Assembly: GCF_029167625.1 (NCBI RefSeq)
Contig: NZ_CP119145.1
Span: forward strand, 2,356,001 to 2,420,000
Direction: 5' to 3'
DNA from: Streptomyces sp. AM 4-1-1
GTDB lineage: Bacteria; Actinomycetota; Actinomycetes; Streptomycetales; Streptomycetaceae
DNA: 64,000 bases
A model generated the notes under the pieces. It was not told where the DNA came from. It made no database searches and saw only the letters and a program-made list of their open reading frames with translations. This document shows positions 43,315-51,599 of the stretch, one piece after another; the first letter of the stretch is position 1; each line of letters starts with the position of its first letter. The translations under genes were made by a program, and so were the position numbers.

Positions 43315-44184
43315 ATGGGCCAGACGATCAGGAGCCGACGCCTGGGGTCGGACCTGCGACAACTGCGCCGCAGGGCCAACCTGACGGCCGAGGCGGTGGG
43401 GGACGAACTCGGTTTCTCCCAGTCCAAGATGAGCCGCATGGAAAAGGGGGAGGTACGTGTCTCGCGTACCGATCTCAAGGCGCTCCTGGCCCTGTACGGC
43501 GTCACCGACGAGAAGCAGGTCGCCGCGTTCCTCGAAGCCGCGAAGGACGCCAGGACCCGGGGCTGGTGGATCGCCTACGAGGACGCGTTGCCGCGCGAGT
43601 ACCGGGACTTCATCGCACTGGAGGGCACGGCGGCGGGCATCCGCACCTTCGAGGGCATGATCGTGCCCGGTCTGATGCAGACGCCCGACTACACCCGGCA
43701 CATCATCACGGCCGGGCCCGCGGTGCTGCCGCCCGGCCATGTGGACTCGCTGATCAAGGTGCGGATGGAGCGCCAGTCCATCCTGGAGGGCGAACACCCG
43801 CCGAAGCTCTGGGCCATCGTGACGGAGGGCGCGCTGCGCCAGGTCGTCGGCGGGCACACGGTCATGCTCGACCAACTGCACCATCTGACCCGGCTGACCG
43901 AGCGCAGCAACCTCACCCTGCAGGTCCTGCCGTTCGAGGCGGGCGCGCACGCCGGCGTCCAAAGCCCGTTCGTGCTCTTCGACTTCCCGGCTGATCCCAG
44001 CATCGCCTGTGTGGCCAATCTGACCGGGACGCTGTTCATGGACCAGCCCGGACAGCTCGACGCGTTCTCCGACGCGTTCGACAACCTCCGGGCGAGCGCG
44101 TTGAGCCCTGCGGATTCCCTGACGCGCATCACCGACATCATGACGGCGATGCGCCGCGACCAAGACCAGAGGAAGCAATCATGA
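43315..44184 (+). CDS. XRE-family regulator with DUF5753 domain
   Basis: 289-residue DNA-binding protein. The helix-turn-helix covers about residues 10-65 (LRQLRRRANLTAEAVGDEL, FSQSKMSRMEKGEV); the DUF5753 domain follows (about 105-280; IRTFEGMIVPGLMQTPDYTR, LTLQVLPFEAGAHAG). The ATG at 43315 has GAGGAG upstream. Streptomyces have dozens of such paralogues, some developmental (WhiJ type). It is coupled by ATGA to the DUF397 gene and divergent from a HATPase. Confidence 0.94.
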   Translation: MGQTIRSRRLGSDLRQLRRRANLTAEAVGDELGFSQSKMSRMEKGEVRVSRTDLKALLALYGVTDEKQVAAFLEAAKDARTRGWWIAYEDALPREYRDFIALEGTAAGIRTFEGMIVPGLMQTPDYTRHIITAGPAVLPPGHVDSLIKVRMERQSILEGEHPPKLWAIVTEGALRQVVGGHTVMLDQLHHLTRLTERSNLTLQVLPFEAGAHAGVQSPFVLFDFPADPSIACVANLTGTLFMDQPGQLDAFSDAFDNLRASALSPADSLTRITDIMTAMRRDQDQRKQS

Positions 44185-44387
44185 CCACCCCTGTCATCGT
44201 CGGCCCGTTCGTCAAGTCCACCGCCAGCGGACAGCAGGACAACTGCGTCGAAGTAGCCCCGCTCTCCAACGGCGGCAGGGCGGTCCGCGACAGCAAGGAC
44301 CAGGGCGGCGGCGCCCGTCTCTTCTTCACCCCCGACGGTTGGGCCGCCTTCACGCACGGCGTGAAGCACGGCGACTTCACCGCCTGA
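44181..44387 (+). CDS. DUF397 family small protein
   Basis: 68-residue DUF397 protein (FVKSTASGQQDNCVEVAPL, VRDSKDQGGG, LFFTPDGWAAFTHGVKHGDF). The partner XRE-DUF5753 gene overlaps by four bases. In characterised cassettes DUF397 proteins act with, and may antagonise, their regulator. Confidence 0.93.
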   Translation: MTTPVIVGPFVKSTASGQQDNCVEVAPLSNGGRAVRDSKDQGGGARLFFTPDGWAAFTHGVKHGDFTA

Positions 44388-44511
44388 TCCTCGTCCCGAT
44401 CACTCCAGCCCGACCCGGTCACTCCGGGCGGGGACCGTCACCACGGCCCTCGCCCGGAGCCCCGTCGCCACGAGTCGTCGCCAGGACGGGAGCGCGCGCC
44501 GGAAAACGAGA

Positions 44512-44553
44512 AAGACCCCCTGCCCTGCGATGACTCGCAGTTCAGAGGGTCTT
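44512..44553 (-). terminator. Terminator of the tmRNA gene
   Basis: Two-part hairpin: outer AAGACCCCCTG (44512-44522) with CAGAGGGTCTT (44543-44553, one mismatch), inner CTGCGA/TCGCAG. It ends 17 nt from the tmRNA 3' end and can also stop the convergent DUF397 transcript. Confidence 0.75.
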
Positions 44554-44570
44554 CCCCCACATGGGAATTG

Positions 44571-44938
44571 TGGAGATGGCGGGAATCGAACCCGCGTCCA
44601 ACGGTGCAGAACCAGGGCTTCTCCGAGCGCAGTCCGCTGCGATTTTCTCGGCCCCGGAGATCACGCGAACAAGTCTCCGACGGGCTCAGTCACTGTTTGA
44701 TTTCCTCCTGGACCCCGTGACCGGGTTCAGAAGTTTAGTTCCCTAGATGATGCCAGGATCCGGGTCGGGAACAGTCCCCGGGCTGACACTTCACAGGTCG
44801 CTACTTAGGCAGCGAGGGTGAAGGAATCGCGCTTGGAATCGGCGATTATTGGTTGCGACATATGGTTAACGAGATCATTGCCGCTTCCTCGGCTCGCTTC
44901 CCCTGCTTCGACATCCGCTGTCGAAACCGATCATCCCC
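44571..44938 (-). ncRNA. ssrA: Transfer-messenger RNA (tmRNA)
   Basis: 368 nt. The tRNA-like ends pair: 5' GGGGATG with 3' CATCTCC (one G-U), followed by discriminator A; CCA is not encoded. The T arm GGGTTCGATTCCC is typical. The resume reading frame at 44843-44805 encodes the tag ADSKRDSFTLAA and a TAA stop. The terminal LAA directs tagged proteins to ClpXP-type proteases. It rescues stalled ribosomes together with SmpB, encoded 130 nt upstream on the same strand. Confidence 0.96.
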
Positions 44939-45068
44939 ATGTTGTTTTTTCAACTGCCGCACCCGCTGTGAGGTGCAGTGCCATCGTACGTGAACAACGG
45001 CCATCGGGGCCAGCTTATTCCGGTGGGCCCCCGCCGGGCCCCCACGGCCCCGCCGGCCGGGCGGTGGA

Positions 45069-45554
45069 TCAGCCGCGCTGACGCCGCCGTACCGACGAGA
45101 TCGCGCGTTCCGTCTCGCGCCGGTCCTGCTGTTCCCGCAGCGTCTGCCGCTTGTCGTACTCCTTCTTGCCCTTCGCCAGCGCGATCTCGATCTTGACCCG
45201 GCCGTCCCTGAAGTACAGCGCGAGCGGGACGATGGTGTGCCCCGACTCCTGCGACTTCGATTCCAGCTTGTCGATCTCGGCCCGGTGCAGCAGCAGTTTG
45301 CGCTTGCGCTTGGCGGAGTGGTTGGTCCACGTGCCCTGGACGTACTCCGGGACGTGGATGTTGTGCAGCCACGCCTCGTGACCGTCGATCTGCACGAAGC
45401 CGTCGACCAGCGAGGCCCGGCCCATTCGGAGCGACTTGACCTCGGTGCCCATCAGCACCAGGCCGCACTCGTAGGTGTCGAGGATGTGGTAGTCGTGCCG
45501 CGCCTTCTTGTTCTGCGCGATGAGCTTGCGCCCGGTGTCCTTTTCCTTGGTCAT
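45069..45554 (-). CDS. smpB: SsrA-binding protein SmpB
   Basis: 161-residue RNA-binding partner of tmRNA. The OB-fold core shows [23 protein letters not shown] (in pieces), [14 protein letters not shown] and LHNIHVPEY. The basic C-terminal tail ([22 protein letters not shown], in pieces) reads the empty mRNA channel. It starts 18 nt after the S41 protease stop and lies just upstream of ssrA. Confidence 0.97.
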   Translation of the reverse strand: MTKEKDTGRKLIAQNKKARHDYHILDTYECGLVLMGTEVKSLRMGRASLVDGFVQIDGHEAWLHNIHVPEYVQGTWTNHSAKRKRKLLLHRAEIDKLESKSQESGHTIVPLALYFRDGRVKIEIALAKGKKEYDKRQTLREQQDRRETERAISSVRRRQRG

Positions 45555-45572
45555 AGTGCGATCATTTTCGCA

Positions 45573-46826
45573 CTACGACCCACCCCCGAGGCCACTCAAT
45601 ACCGTTTCGGCCCGCTGCTGGGCCCCCTCGGTGACCGTGACGTCGGGCGTGATGCCCTTCTCGTCGACGCTGCGACCGCCCGGGGTGCGGTAGTGGCCGA
45701 CGGTCAGCTCGGCGACCGAACCGCCCGGCAGCTTGCTCGGCATCTGCACCGAACCCTTGCCGAAGGTCCGCGAACCGACGGTGACGGCCCGCCCCCGGTC
45801 CTGGAGGGCGCCCGTCAGCAGCTCAGCCGCGCTCATCGTGCCGCCGTCGACGAGCACGACCACCGGACGGTCCGTGTCACCGCCGGGATCGGCGTACAGG
45901 GCGCGCTGCTCACCCCGTACGTCATAGGTGGCGACCAGCCCGCCGTCCAGGAAGGCGGAGGCGGCGGTGACGGCCTCGCCGACCAGACCGCCCGCGTTGC
46001 CGCGCAGATCCAGCAGGATGCCGTCACCGGACGGCGCCTCCCGGACCGCGTCCCGCACCTTGGCCCCCGCGCCCCTGGTGAACGAGCCGACCTTGATCAG
46101 CACCGCCGGAGTACCGGCCCCGGACACAGTGGCGGCCTTCCGCTCGGCCAACCGCCGTACCGTCACCGGCTCGGTGCTGAGCCGCGTCCTGCGCGGTGTC
46201 ACGGACCAGCGGCGGTCGCCCCGCTGGAGCCCGAGGACGACGGCGCTCCCGGGAACCGCGTCGCGGTCGTCGCCGCGCAGCAGGGCCACGACCTCGGACA
46301 CGGGACGCCCGTCGACCGGGCGTCCGTCGACGGTACGGATCAGATCGCCCCCGCGGACCCCGGCCGCGTCGGCCGGTCCGCCCGTACGCACGCCCGCCAC
46401 CGCGACCCGGCCGTCCGCCGCGCGTCTCGCGGACAGGCCGACGCCCGTGTACGAGCCGTCCAGGGCCTGCTCGAACTCCTCGTACTCCCGCTGGTCGTAC
46501 ACCGCGCCCCAGCGGTCCCCGCTGCGGCTGACGACCTCCTCGGCCGCCTCCGTACCGGACTTGCCGTCGGCGACCGCCTCGGCGGCGGCGTCCGCCACGT
46601 CGTCACGGTCGACGGTGGAGGAGACGGACCGGCTCCTCAGCTCCGGCCCGTCCGGACCCGCCGGACCGCCGGAGCCGTGCGTGACGCCCCTCGCCGAGGG
46701 ATCGGCCTCGCCGCCCGGCAGCGAACCGGTGGCGGCGGCGGTGACGAGAACACTCGCGAAGACCAAGGTCAGGGCCGCCCCGCGGCACAGACCGCGGGAC
46801 CCGGAGCGAACCAAGGGGCCTGACAT
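45573..46826 (-). CDS. S41 family C-terminal processing protease (CtpA/Prc type)
   Basis: 417-residue exported protease. One N-terminal hydrophobic segment (about 14-34) is a signal or anchor. A PDZ domain lies at about 125-210 (YTGVGLSARRAADGRVAVAGV in pieces, GLRRGD-like loop VRGGDLIRTVDGRPV). The catalytic Ser is in VDGGTMSAAELLTGAL and the Lys in TFGKGSVQ. It acts in the wall zone on protein C-termini. It lies between ftsX and smpB, in the same direction, with a MITE-like element in the 231-bp gap before it. Confidence 0.93.
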   Translation of the reverse strand: MSGPLVRSGSRGLCRGAALTLVFASVLVTAAATGSLPGGEADPSARGVTHGSGGPAGPDGPELRSRSVSSTVDRDDVADAAAEAVADGKSGTEAAEEVVSRSGDRWGAVYDQREYEEFEQALDGSYTGVGLSARRAADGRVAVAGVRTGGPADAAGVRGGDLIRTVDGRPVDGRPVSEVVALLRGDDRDAVPGSAVVLGLQRGDRRWSVTPRRTRLSTEPVTVRRLAERKAATVSGAGTPAVLIKVGSFTRGAGAKVRDAVREAPSGDGILLDLRGNAGGLVGEAVTAASAFLDGGLVATYDVRGEQRALYADPGGDTDRPVVVLVDGGTMSAAELLTGALQDRGRAVTVGSRTFGKGSVQMPSKLPGGSVAELTVGHYRTPGGRSVDEKGITPDVTVTEGAQQRAETVLSGLGGGS

Positions 46827-46840
46827 GGCGACGAGTCTAA

Positions 46841-47000
46841 GGGCTGTCCCGCGATCCGTGGTGGATCAGCGTGCGGCGTCGGATGCGGTGCATCGCCAGG
46901 CGGAGGAGCGTCCGCGTACTGGATGTACGGGGACGGTCCGACAACGCCGCGAGGTGCCGTAGCTGTCGTCGCACGCCCACCAGGGATCACGGGACAGCCC
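46841..47000. mobile_element. 160-bp MITE-like element with terminal inverted repeats
   Basis: The left end GGGCTGTCCCGCGATCC (46841-46857) and the reverse complement of the right end (46984-47000) match at 16 of 17 positions. The 126-bp interior has no gene. From memory, similar GGGCTGTCCCG-bounded segments recur between genes in many Streptomyces genomes. No clear target-site duplication is visible at the outer flanks. It lies in the ftsX-S41 protease gap, within an apparent operon. Confidence 0.75.
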
Positions 47001-47008
47001 CAGGACAA

Positions 47009-47053
47009 CGCCCCCTCGGCGCAGGGCTCGTCGGCCGTGCGCGCGAGGGGGCG
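47009..47053 (-). terminator. Hairpin directly after ftsX
   Basis: 10-bp stem CGCCCCCTCG (47009-47018) with its complement (47044-47053), beginning 4 nt after the ftsX stop. It may terminate or attenuate transcription before the S41 protease gene. Confidence 0.6.
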
Positions 47054-47057
47054 CTCG

Positions 47058-47975
47058 TCACACCTTGAGGTACTTGCGGAGCGCGAACAGCGCGGCCACG
47101 GCGGGCATCAGCAGCCCGATCGCCAGTACCAGCGGCAGTTTGGTGAGGACCGCGTCCCAGCCGATGAAGTCGATCAAGGTCAGCTTCTGATCGAGCTGGA
47201 GACCCGCGTCGATCAGGAAGTACCGGCCCGCCAGCAGCATTCCGCAGGCCAGCACACCGCCGATCATCCCGGCGAAGGCCGCCTCCATGATGAACGGCAT
47301 CTGGATGTAGAAGCCGGAGGCGCCCACGAGCCGCATGATGCCCGTCTCCCTGCGGCGGCTGAACGCCGATACGCGAACGGTGTTCACGATCAGCATCAGC
47401 GCGATGACGAGCATCAGCCCCATCAGGAAGAGCGCGGCGACGTTCATGCCGTTCATCAGCCCGAAGAGGTTGTCGAGGATGCCTCTCTGGTCCTGGACGG
47501 ACTGCACCCCGTCACGGCCGGCGAACGCGGTCGCGACGACCTTGTACTTCTTGGGGTCGTCGAGCTTGACCCGGAACGACTCCTGGAGCTGGTCCGGCGT
47601 GATGTCCCCGGCCATCGGGGAGTCGCCGAAGTCCTCCTGGTAGTGCTTGTACGCCTCGTCCGCCGACTCGTAGGTCACCTTCTGGACGGCGTCCATCTTG
47701 TTGAGGTCGGCCTCGATCTCCTTCTTCTGCTGCGGAGTGACGGCCCCCTTGGCGCACTTGGCCACGGTCGCCGCGTCCGTCTTGCTGCACAGGAAGATCG
47801 AGACGTTGACCTTGTCGTACCAGTAGTCCTTCATCGTGCTGACCTGCTCGCGCAGCAGCAGCGCGCCGCCGAACAGGGCGAGCGAGAGGGCGACGGAGAC
47901 GACGACGGCGAAGGTCATCGTGAGATTCCGACGGAGGCCGACGCCGATCTCCGACAGGACGAACTGGGCGCGCAT
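47058..47975 (-). CDS. ftsX: Cell-division ABC protein FtsX
   Basis: 305-residue membrane protein with four helices: one near the N-terminus (about 20-42), then an extracellular domain of about 120 residues (with LCSK...AKCAKG, a likely disulfide), then three helices (about 180-300). With FtsE it transmits ATP-driven shape change to peptidoglycan hydrolases of the RipC/CwlO type at sites of wall growth. It starts 23 nt after the ftsE stop. Confidence 0.96.
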   Translation of the reverse strand: MRAQFVLSEIGVGLRRNLTMTFAVVVSVALSLALFGGALLLREQVSTMKDYWYDKVNVSIFLCSKTDAATVAKCAKGAVTPQQKKEIEADLNKMDAVQKVTYESADEAYKHYQEDFGDSPMAGDITPDQLQESFRVKLDDPKKYKVVATAFAGRDGVQSVQDQRGILDNLFGLMNGMNVAALFLMGLMLVIALMLIVNTVRVSAFSRRRETGIMRLVGASGFYIQMPFIMEAAFAGMIGGVLACGMLLAGRYFLIDAGLQLDQKLTLIDFIGWDAVLTKLPLVLAIGLLMPAVAALFALRKYLKV

Positions 47976-47998
47976 GGCGTCCTTTCAGTGCTCGATGC

Positions 47999-48688
47999 TC
48001 AGTGCTGGTAGCCGTAGACGCCGCGGGCCTGGTCACGTACGAGACGGCCTTGCTCGAGCTCGATGACGCGCTTGCGCATCTGGTCGACGATGTTCTGGTC
48101 GTGGGTCGCCATGATGACGGTGGTCCCGGTCCTGTTGATCCGGTCCAGCAGCTTCATGATGCCCACCGAGGTCTGCGGGTCGAGGTTGCCGGTCGGCTCG
48201 TCCGCGATCAGCAGCATGGGACGGTTCACGAACGCCCGCGCGATCGCCACGCGCTGCTGCTCACCACCGGACAGCTCGCCCGGCATCCGGTCCTCCTTGC
48301 CGCCGAGACCGACGAGATCGAGGACCTGCGGTACGGCCTTGCGGATCTCACCGCGCGGTTTGCCGATGACCTCCTGCGCGAAGGCCACGTTCTGCGCGAC
48401 GGTCTTGTTGGGGAGGAGCCGGAAGTCCTGGAAGACCGTGCCCAGCTGGCGGCGCATGTGCGGCACCTTCCAGTTGGACAGGCGCGCGAGGTCCTTGCCG
48501 AGCACGTGCACCATGCCCTGGCTGGCGCGCTCCTCGCGGAGGATCAGTCGCATGAAGGTGGACTTGCCGGAGCCGGACGAGCCCACCAGGAAGACGAACT
48601 CACCCTTCTCGATGTCGAGGGAGACATCCCTGAGAGCTGGACGGCTCTGCTTCGGGTAGGTCTTGGAGACGTTGTCGAATCGGATCAC
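47999..48688 (-). CDS. ftsE: Cell-division ATP-binding protein FtsE
   Basis: 229-residue cytoplasmic ATPase of the FtsEX complex. Walker [10 protein letters not shown] (residues 37-45), Q loop [12 protein letters not shown], signature LSGGEQQRV, Walker [11 protein letters not shown] and switch ATHDQNIVD are all present. GTG start. First gene of the ftsE-ftsX-S41 protease-smpB-ssrA block. Confidence 0.97.
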   Translation of the reverse strand: MIRFDNVSKTYPKQSRPALRDVSLDIEKGEFVFLVGSSGSGKSTFMRLILREERASQGMVHVLGKDLARLSNWKVPHMRRQLGTVFQDFRLLPNKTVAQNVAFAQEVIGKPRGEIRKAVPQVLDLVGLGGKEDRMPGELSGGEQQRVAIARAFVNRPMLLIADEPTGNLDPQTSVGIMKLLDRINRTGTTVIMATHDQNIVDQMRKRVIELEQGRLVRDQARGVYGYQH

Positions 48689-48956
48689 GGATGCACCACG
48701 GTCGGCCGGGAGTAGGTGTGCGTGACCTTACGCGAACCGGCGATACGCGCGCAGGCATCGGCGGCCGGGTTGGGCGTTTTGTGCCGGAACAGGGTCCGAT
48801 GCGACGCCGAACGCGGGGGCTTCCCCGGCGGCCCGCGCCGAACGGCGTGGGAGCTGGCACAGTGGTGGGGGGAACAGTCGCGTTTCCCTGAGCGTTGAGC
48901 GGACAGCAGGCGGAGAGAACGCCGTGCGGCCCCGCCGCGCGGAAGGAGGAAGGCGC

Positions 48957-49151
48957 ATGACCTACGACCGACTGGTGTGCGCGAACTGCGCGGCGCCCGT
49001 GAACGAGGGCCGCTGCCGGGTCTGCCGGGCCAGCCGGCAGCGGCTGGAACAGGAGCAGGGCCCCTTCTCCGGCCTGAGCCCGGCGATGCTGCTGGGCCTG
49101 CTGGTGATCCTGCTGGCCGCGCTGGCGCTGCTGGCCCACCAGGCCGGGTGA
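48957..49151 (+). CDS. Small zinc-ribbon membrane protein
   Basis: 64-residue protein. An N-terminal ribbon has two Cys pairs (CANCAAPVNEGRCRVC) that should bind zinc; a single C-terminal helix (MLLGLLVILLAALALLAHQ) anchors it in the membrane with the ribbon inside. The ATG has a strong GGAAGGAGG upstream. It is divergent from ftsE across 268 bp and followed by a perfect palindrome. Function unknown. Confidence 0.85.
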   Translation: MTYDRLVCANCAAPVNEGRCRVCRASRQRLEQEQGPFSGLSPAMLLGLLVILLAALALLAHQAG

Positions 49152-49198
49152 CCGCCCGCACACGGATGTGAGGCCGTCCCCGCACGGGGCGGGACATG

Positions 49199-49246
49199 CC
49201 GGAGGGCCCGGGAACACGCCGTACGGCGTGTTCCCGGGCCCTCCGG
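49199..49246. terminator. Perfect 48-bp palindrome, bidirectional terminator
   Basis: 24+24 nt perfect inverted repeat with no spacer (centre GTAC at 49221-49224), starting CCGGAGGGCCCGGGAACACG. It lies between two convergent genes, 47 nt after the zinc-ribbon stop and 100 nt after the LAXTG gene stop. Confidence 0.85.
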
Positions 49247-49346
49247 GCGTTCAGGTACGAGCCCCAGGCGATACGTCCGGGCCCGGATGCGTGCGTACGT
49301 GCCCAGGCCCGGTGTGTACGGGACCAGGTGTACGCGTACGGGCCCG

Positions 49347-50060
49347 TCAGGCGGTCGCGCCGCCGTTGCCGCTCACCAGACGCGGCAGGAAGCGGAAGCC
49401 GATGCCCCCGGCGATCATCGTCGCGGCGCCGATCACCAGGAACGTGGTCTCACCCGCACCCGTCGCGGCCAGCTCGTCCTTGCCCCTGGTCTGGGGCACG
49501 GGCTGGTTGCCGACGCTGTCGGTGTCGGTGTGGTCGGCGCACGTGGCACCGTCGCCGGTGACGGTGCAGTCGCTGCCACCGTTCACGTCGTCACCGCCGG
49601 TGGTGCTGCCACCGGTGCCGGAGCCCGTCGTGGGCGCCGGGGTCGCGGGCGGACCGTCGGTCGGCGGCTTGCTCGTCGGAGGCTGCTGGGTCGGCGGCTT
49701 CTCCGTCGGGGGCTGCTGGGTGGGCGGCTCCTGAGTGGGCGGTTCCTGGGTCGGAGGCTCCTGAGTGGGCGGCTCCTGGGTCGGAGGCTCCTGGGTCGGC
49801 GGTTCCTGGGTCGGAGGCTCCTGAGTGGGCGGCTCCTCGGTCGGGGGCTCCTCGGTCGGAGGCTCCTCGCAACGCGGGTCGGTCGGAGCACAGGGCTCGT
49901 CGGTCTCGTCGTCCCCAGCCAGCGGCTGGACGGCGGAGGCGACCGTCGCCTCGTCACCGCTGAACGCCTGCGCGGCGCCCGCGGCGGTCAGCGAGGCGCC
50001 TGCGGCGATCACCGCGCCCGCGGCGATCCGCGCGACGCGTACGCGCGTCTTCTTCGTCAT
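49347..50060 (-). CDS. LAXTG sortase substrate with PPTQE repeats
   Basis: 237-residue surface protein. The N-terminal signal peptide ends near AAGAAQAFS (residue 32). The middle (about 63-130) is a stalk of roughly a dozen PPTxE five-residue repeats (PPTQE, PPTEE). A Cys pair region (DCTVTGDGATCADH) precedes the wall-sorting signal ELAATGAG, hydrophobic helix TTFLVIGAATMIAGGI and basic tail. LAXTG is the motif of class E sortases, as in chaplins. It is probably cell-wall anchored, with the repeats spanning the wall. Confidence 0.9.
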   Translation of the reverse strand: MTKKTRVRVARIAAGAVIAAGASLTAAGAAQAFSGDEATVASAVQPLAGDDETDEPCAPTDPRCEEPPTEEPPTEEPPTQEPPTQEPPTQEPPTQEPPTQEPPTQEPPTQEPPTQQPPTEKPPTQQPPTSKPPTDGPPATPAPTTGSGTGGSTTGGDDVNGGSDCTVTGDGATCADHTDTDSVGNQPVPQTRGKDELAATGAGETTFLVIGAATMIAGGIGFRFLPRLVSGNGGATA

Positions 50061-50342
50061 CTGCTGCTACCCCCAGTAGCCGATCTCGTCGATGGAGCAG
50101 CCGGATGCGGGGCCATGGCTCTGCGGGGTCGCGTTCGGCGGGGCCACGTGAACGCGTGGCCGTCTCGCCCGCCCCCGTCCGCACCTGTCCCGGACATACA
50201 CATGCTGCGCAAGCAGACTGTCCAGGGTTAAGGATTCCGTCAAGGCCGTTCCGTGCCGTACGCACCGATTTGAGGCCGCTTGACGGGCATTCGGATTCGG
50301 GAATGTGACGCACGCCCCGCCCGATGCCCCTCGAAACGCGTC
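50061..50342. promoter_or_regulatory. Promoter region of the LAXTG gene
   Basis: Spacer between the LAXTG start and the prfB terminator; the full gap to prfB is 384 bp. No gene seen. A candidate promoter region lies around 50200-50310, where AT content rises slightly. Confidence 0.3.
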
Positions 50343-50373
50343 GAACCCGGGTGAGTTCACCTCACCCGGGTTC
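50343..50373 (-). terminator. Hairpin terminator after prfB
   Basis: Perfect 13-bp stem GAACCCGGGTGAG (50343-50355) with its complement (50361-50373), loop TTCAC, 71 nt after the prfB stop. Confidence 0.8.
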
Positions 50374-50444
50374 AACTGACGTATACGCGAAACGCGTTCA
50401 GCGCCTGTCTGACGTCGGGTCAGCGGGCGCGGTCGGCGGACGGA

Positions 50445-51551
50445 CTACTTCTCCTGCTGCTTGCGCCAGCGGATGCCGGCCTCCAGGAAACCGTCGATCT
50501 CCCCGTTGAAGACCGCCTCCGGGTTGCCGACCTCGAACTCCGTACGCAGGTCCTTGACCATCTGGTACGGGTGCACGACGTACGAACGCATCTGGTTGCC
50601 CCAGGAGTTGCCGCCGTCGCCCTTGAGGGCGTTCATCTTCTCCTGCTCCTCCTGGCGGCGCCGCTCAAGGAGCTTCGCCTGGAGGACGTTCATCGCGGTC
50701 GCCTTGTTCTGGATCTGCGAGCGCTCGTTCTGACAGGAGACGACGATGCCGGTCGGGAGGTGGGTCAGCCGCACCGCGGAGTCCGTGGTGTTGACACCCT
50801 GCCCGCCGGGCCCCGAGGAGCGGTACACGTCGACGCGCAGCTCCGACTCGTCGATCTCGATGTGGTCGGTCTGCTCGACGACCGGCAGCACCTCCACACC
50901 CGCGAACGACGTCTGGCGGCGGCCCTGGTTGTCGAAGGGCGAGATCCGGACCAGCCGGTGGGTGCCCTGCTCGACGGAGAGCGTGCCGTAGGCGTACGGG
51001 ATCTGGACGGCGAAGGTGGTCGACTTGATGCCGGCCTCCTCGGCGTACGACGTCTCGTAGACCTCGGTCCTGTAGCCGTGCCGCTCGGCCCAGCGGAGAT
51101 ACATGCGCTGCAGCTTCTCGGCGAAGTCCGCGGCGTCCACGCCGCCCGCCTCGGCCCGGATGTTGACGAGCGCCTCACGGGAGTCGTACTCGCCGGAGAG
51201 GAGCGTACGGACCTCCATCTCGTCCAGCGCCTTCTTGACGGACTCCAGCTCCGACTCGGCCTCGGCGAGCGCGTCGGCGTCGCCCTCGTCCTGGGCCAGC
51301 TCGAACAGGACCTCAAGATCGTCGATCCGGCCGCGCAGCCCCTCCGCCTTGCGGACCTCGGCCTGGAGGTGCGACAGCTTGCTGGTGATCTTCTGTGCCG
51401 CCTCTGGATCGTCCCAGAGGGAGGGCGCTGCCGCCTGCTCCTCAAGCGCGGCGATATCGGCCCTCAGCCCGTCCAGGTCGAGGACGGCCTCGATCGACCC
51501 CATGGTCGAGGAGAGGGACTTCAGCTCTTCGGATACATCGACGACTGCCAC
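50445..51551 (-). CDS. prfB: Peptide chain release factor 2
   Basis: 368-residue RF2 that ends translation at UGA and UAA. The anticodon-like motif is in [15 protein letters not shown] (SPF tripeptide) and the peptidyl-hydrolysis motif is [14 protein letters not shown]. The coding region is one uninterrupted frame from GTG, so the programmed +1 frameshift of E. coli prfB is absent, as in other actinobacteria. It lies 48 nt after pkaB, same strand. Confidence 0.97.
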   Translation of the reverse strand: MAVVDVSEELKSLSSTMGSIEAVLDLDGLRADIAALEEQAAAPSLWDDPEAAQKITSKLSHLQAEVRKAEGLRGRIDDLEVLFELAQDEGDADALAEAESELESVKKALDEMEVRTLLSGEYDSREALVNIRAEAGGVDAADFAEKLQRMYLRWAERHGYRTEVYETSYAEEAGIKSTTFAVQIPYAYGTLSVEQGTHRLVRISPFDNQGRRQTSFAGVEVLPVVEQTDHIEIDESELRVDVYRSSGPGGQGVNTTDSAVRLTHLPTGIVVSCQNERSQIQNKATAMNVLQAKLLERRRQEEQEKMNALKGDGGNSWGNQMRSYVVHPYQMVKDLRTEFEVGNPEAVFNGEIDGFLEAGIRWRKQQEK

Positions 51552-51599
51552 AGGTCCAGCGTAACGGCTGTCGGCGCGGACCTGCCCCGGGCCGTCGGG

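Noticed and set aside
46769..47008. 79-codon minus-strand ORF (contains SPYIQYADAPPPG) over the MITE-like element
   Set aside because: It spans the element's terminal repeats and probably reflects a repeat often mis-annotated as a small protein; treated as part of the mobile element.
50445..51551. Programmed frameshift in prfB
   Set aside because: The coding region is a single uninterrupted frame from GTG to stop.
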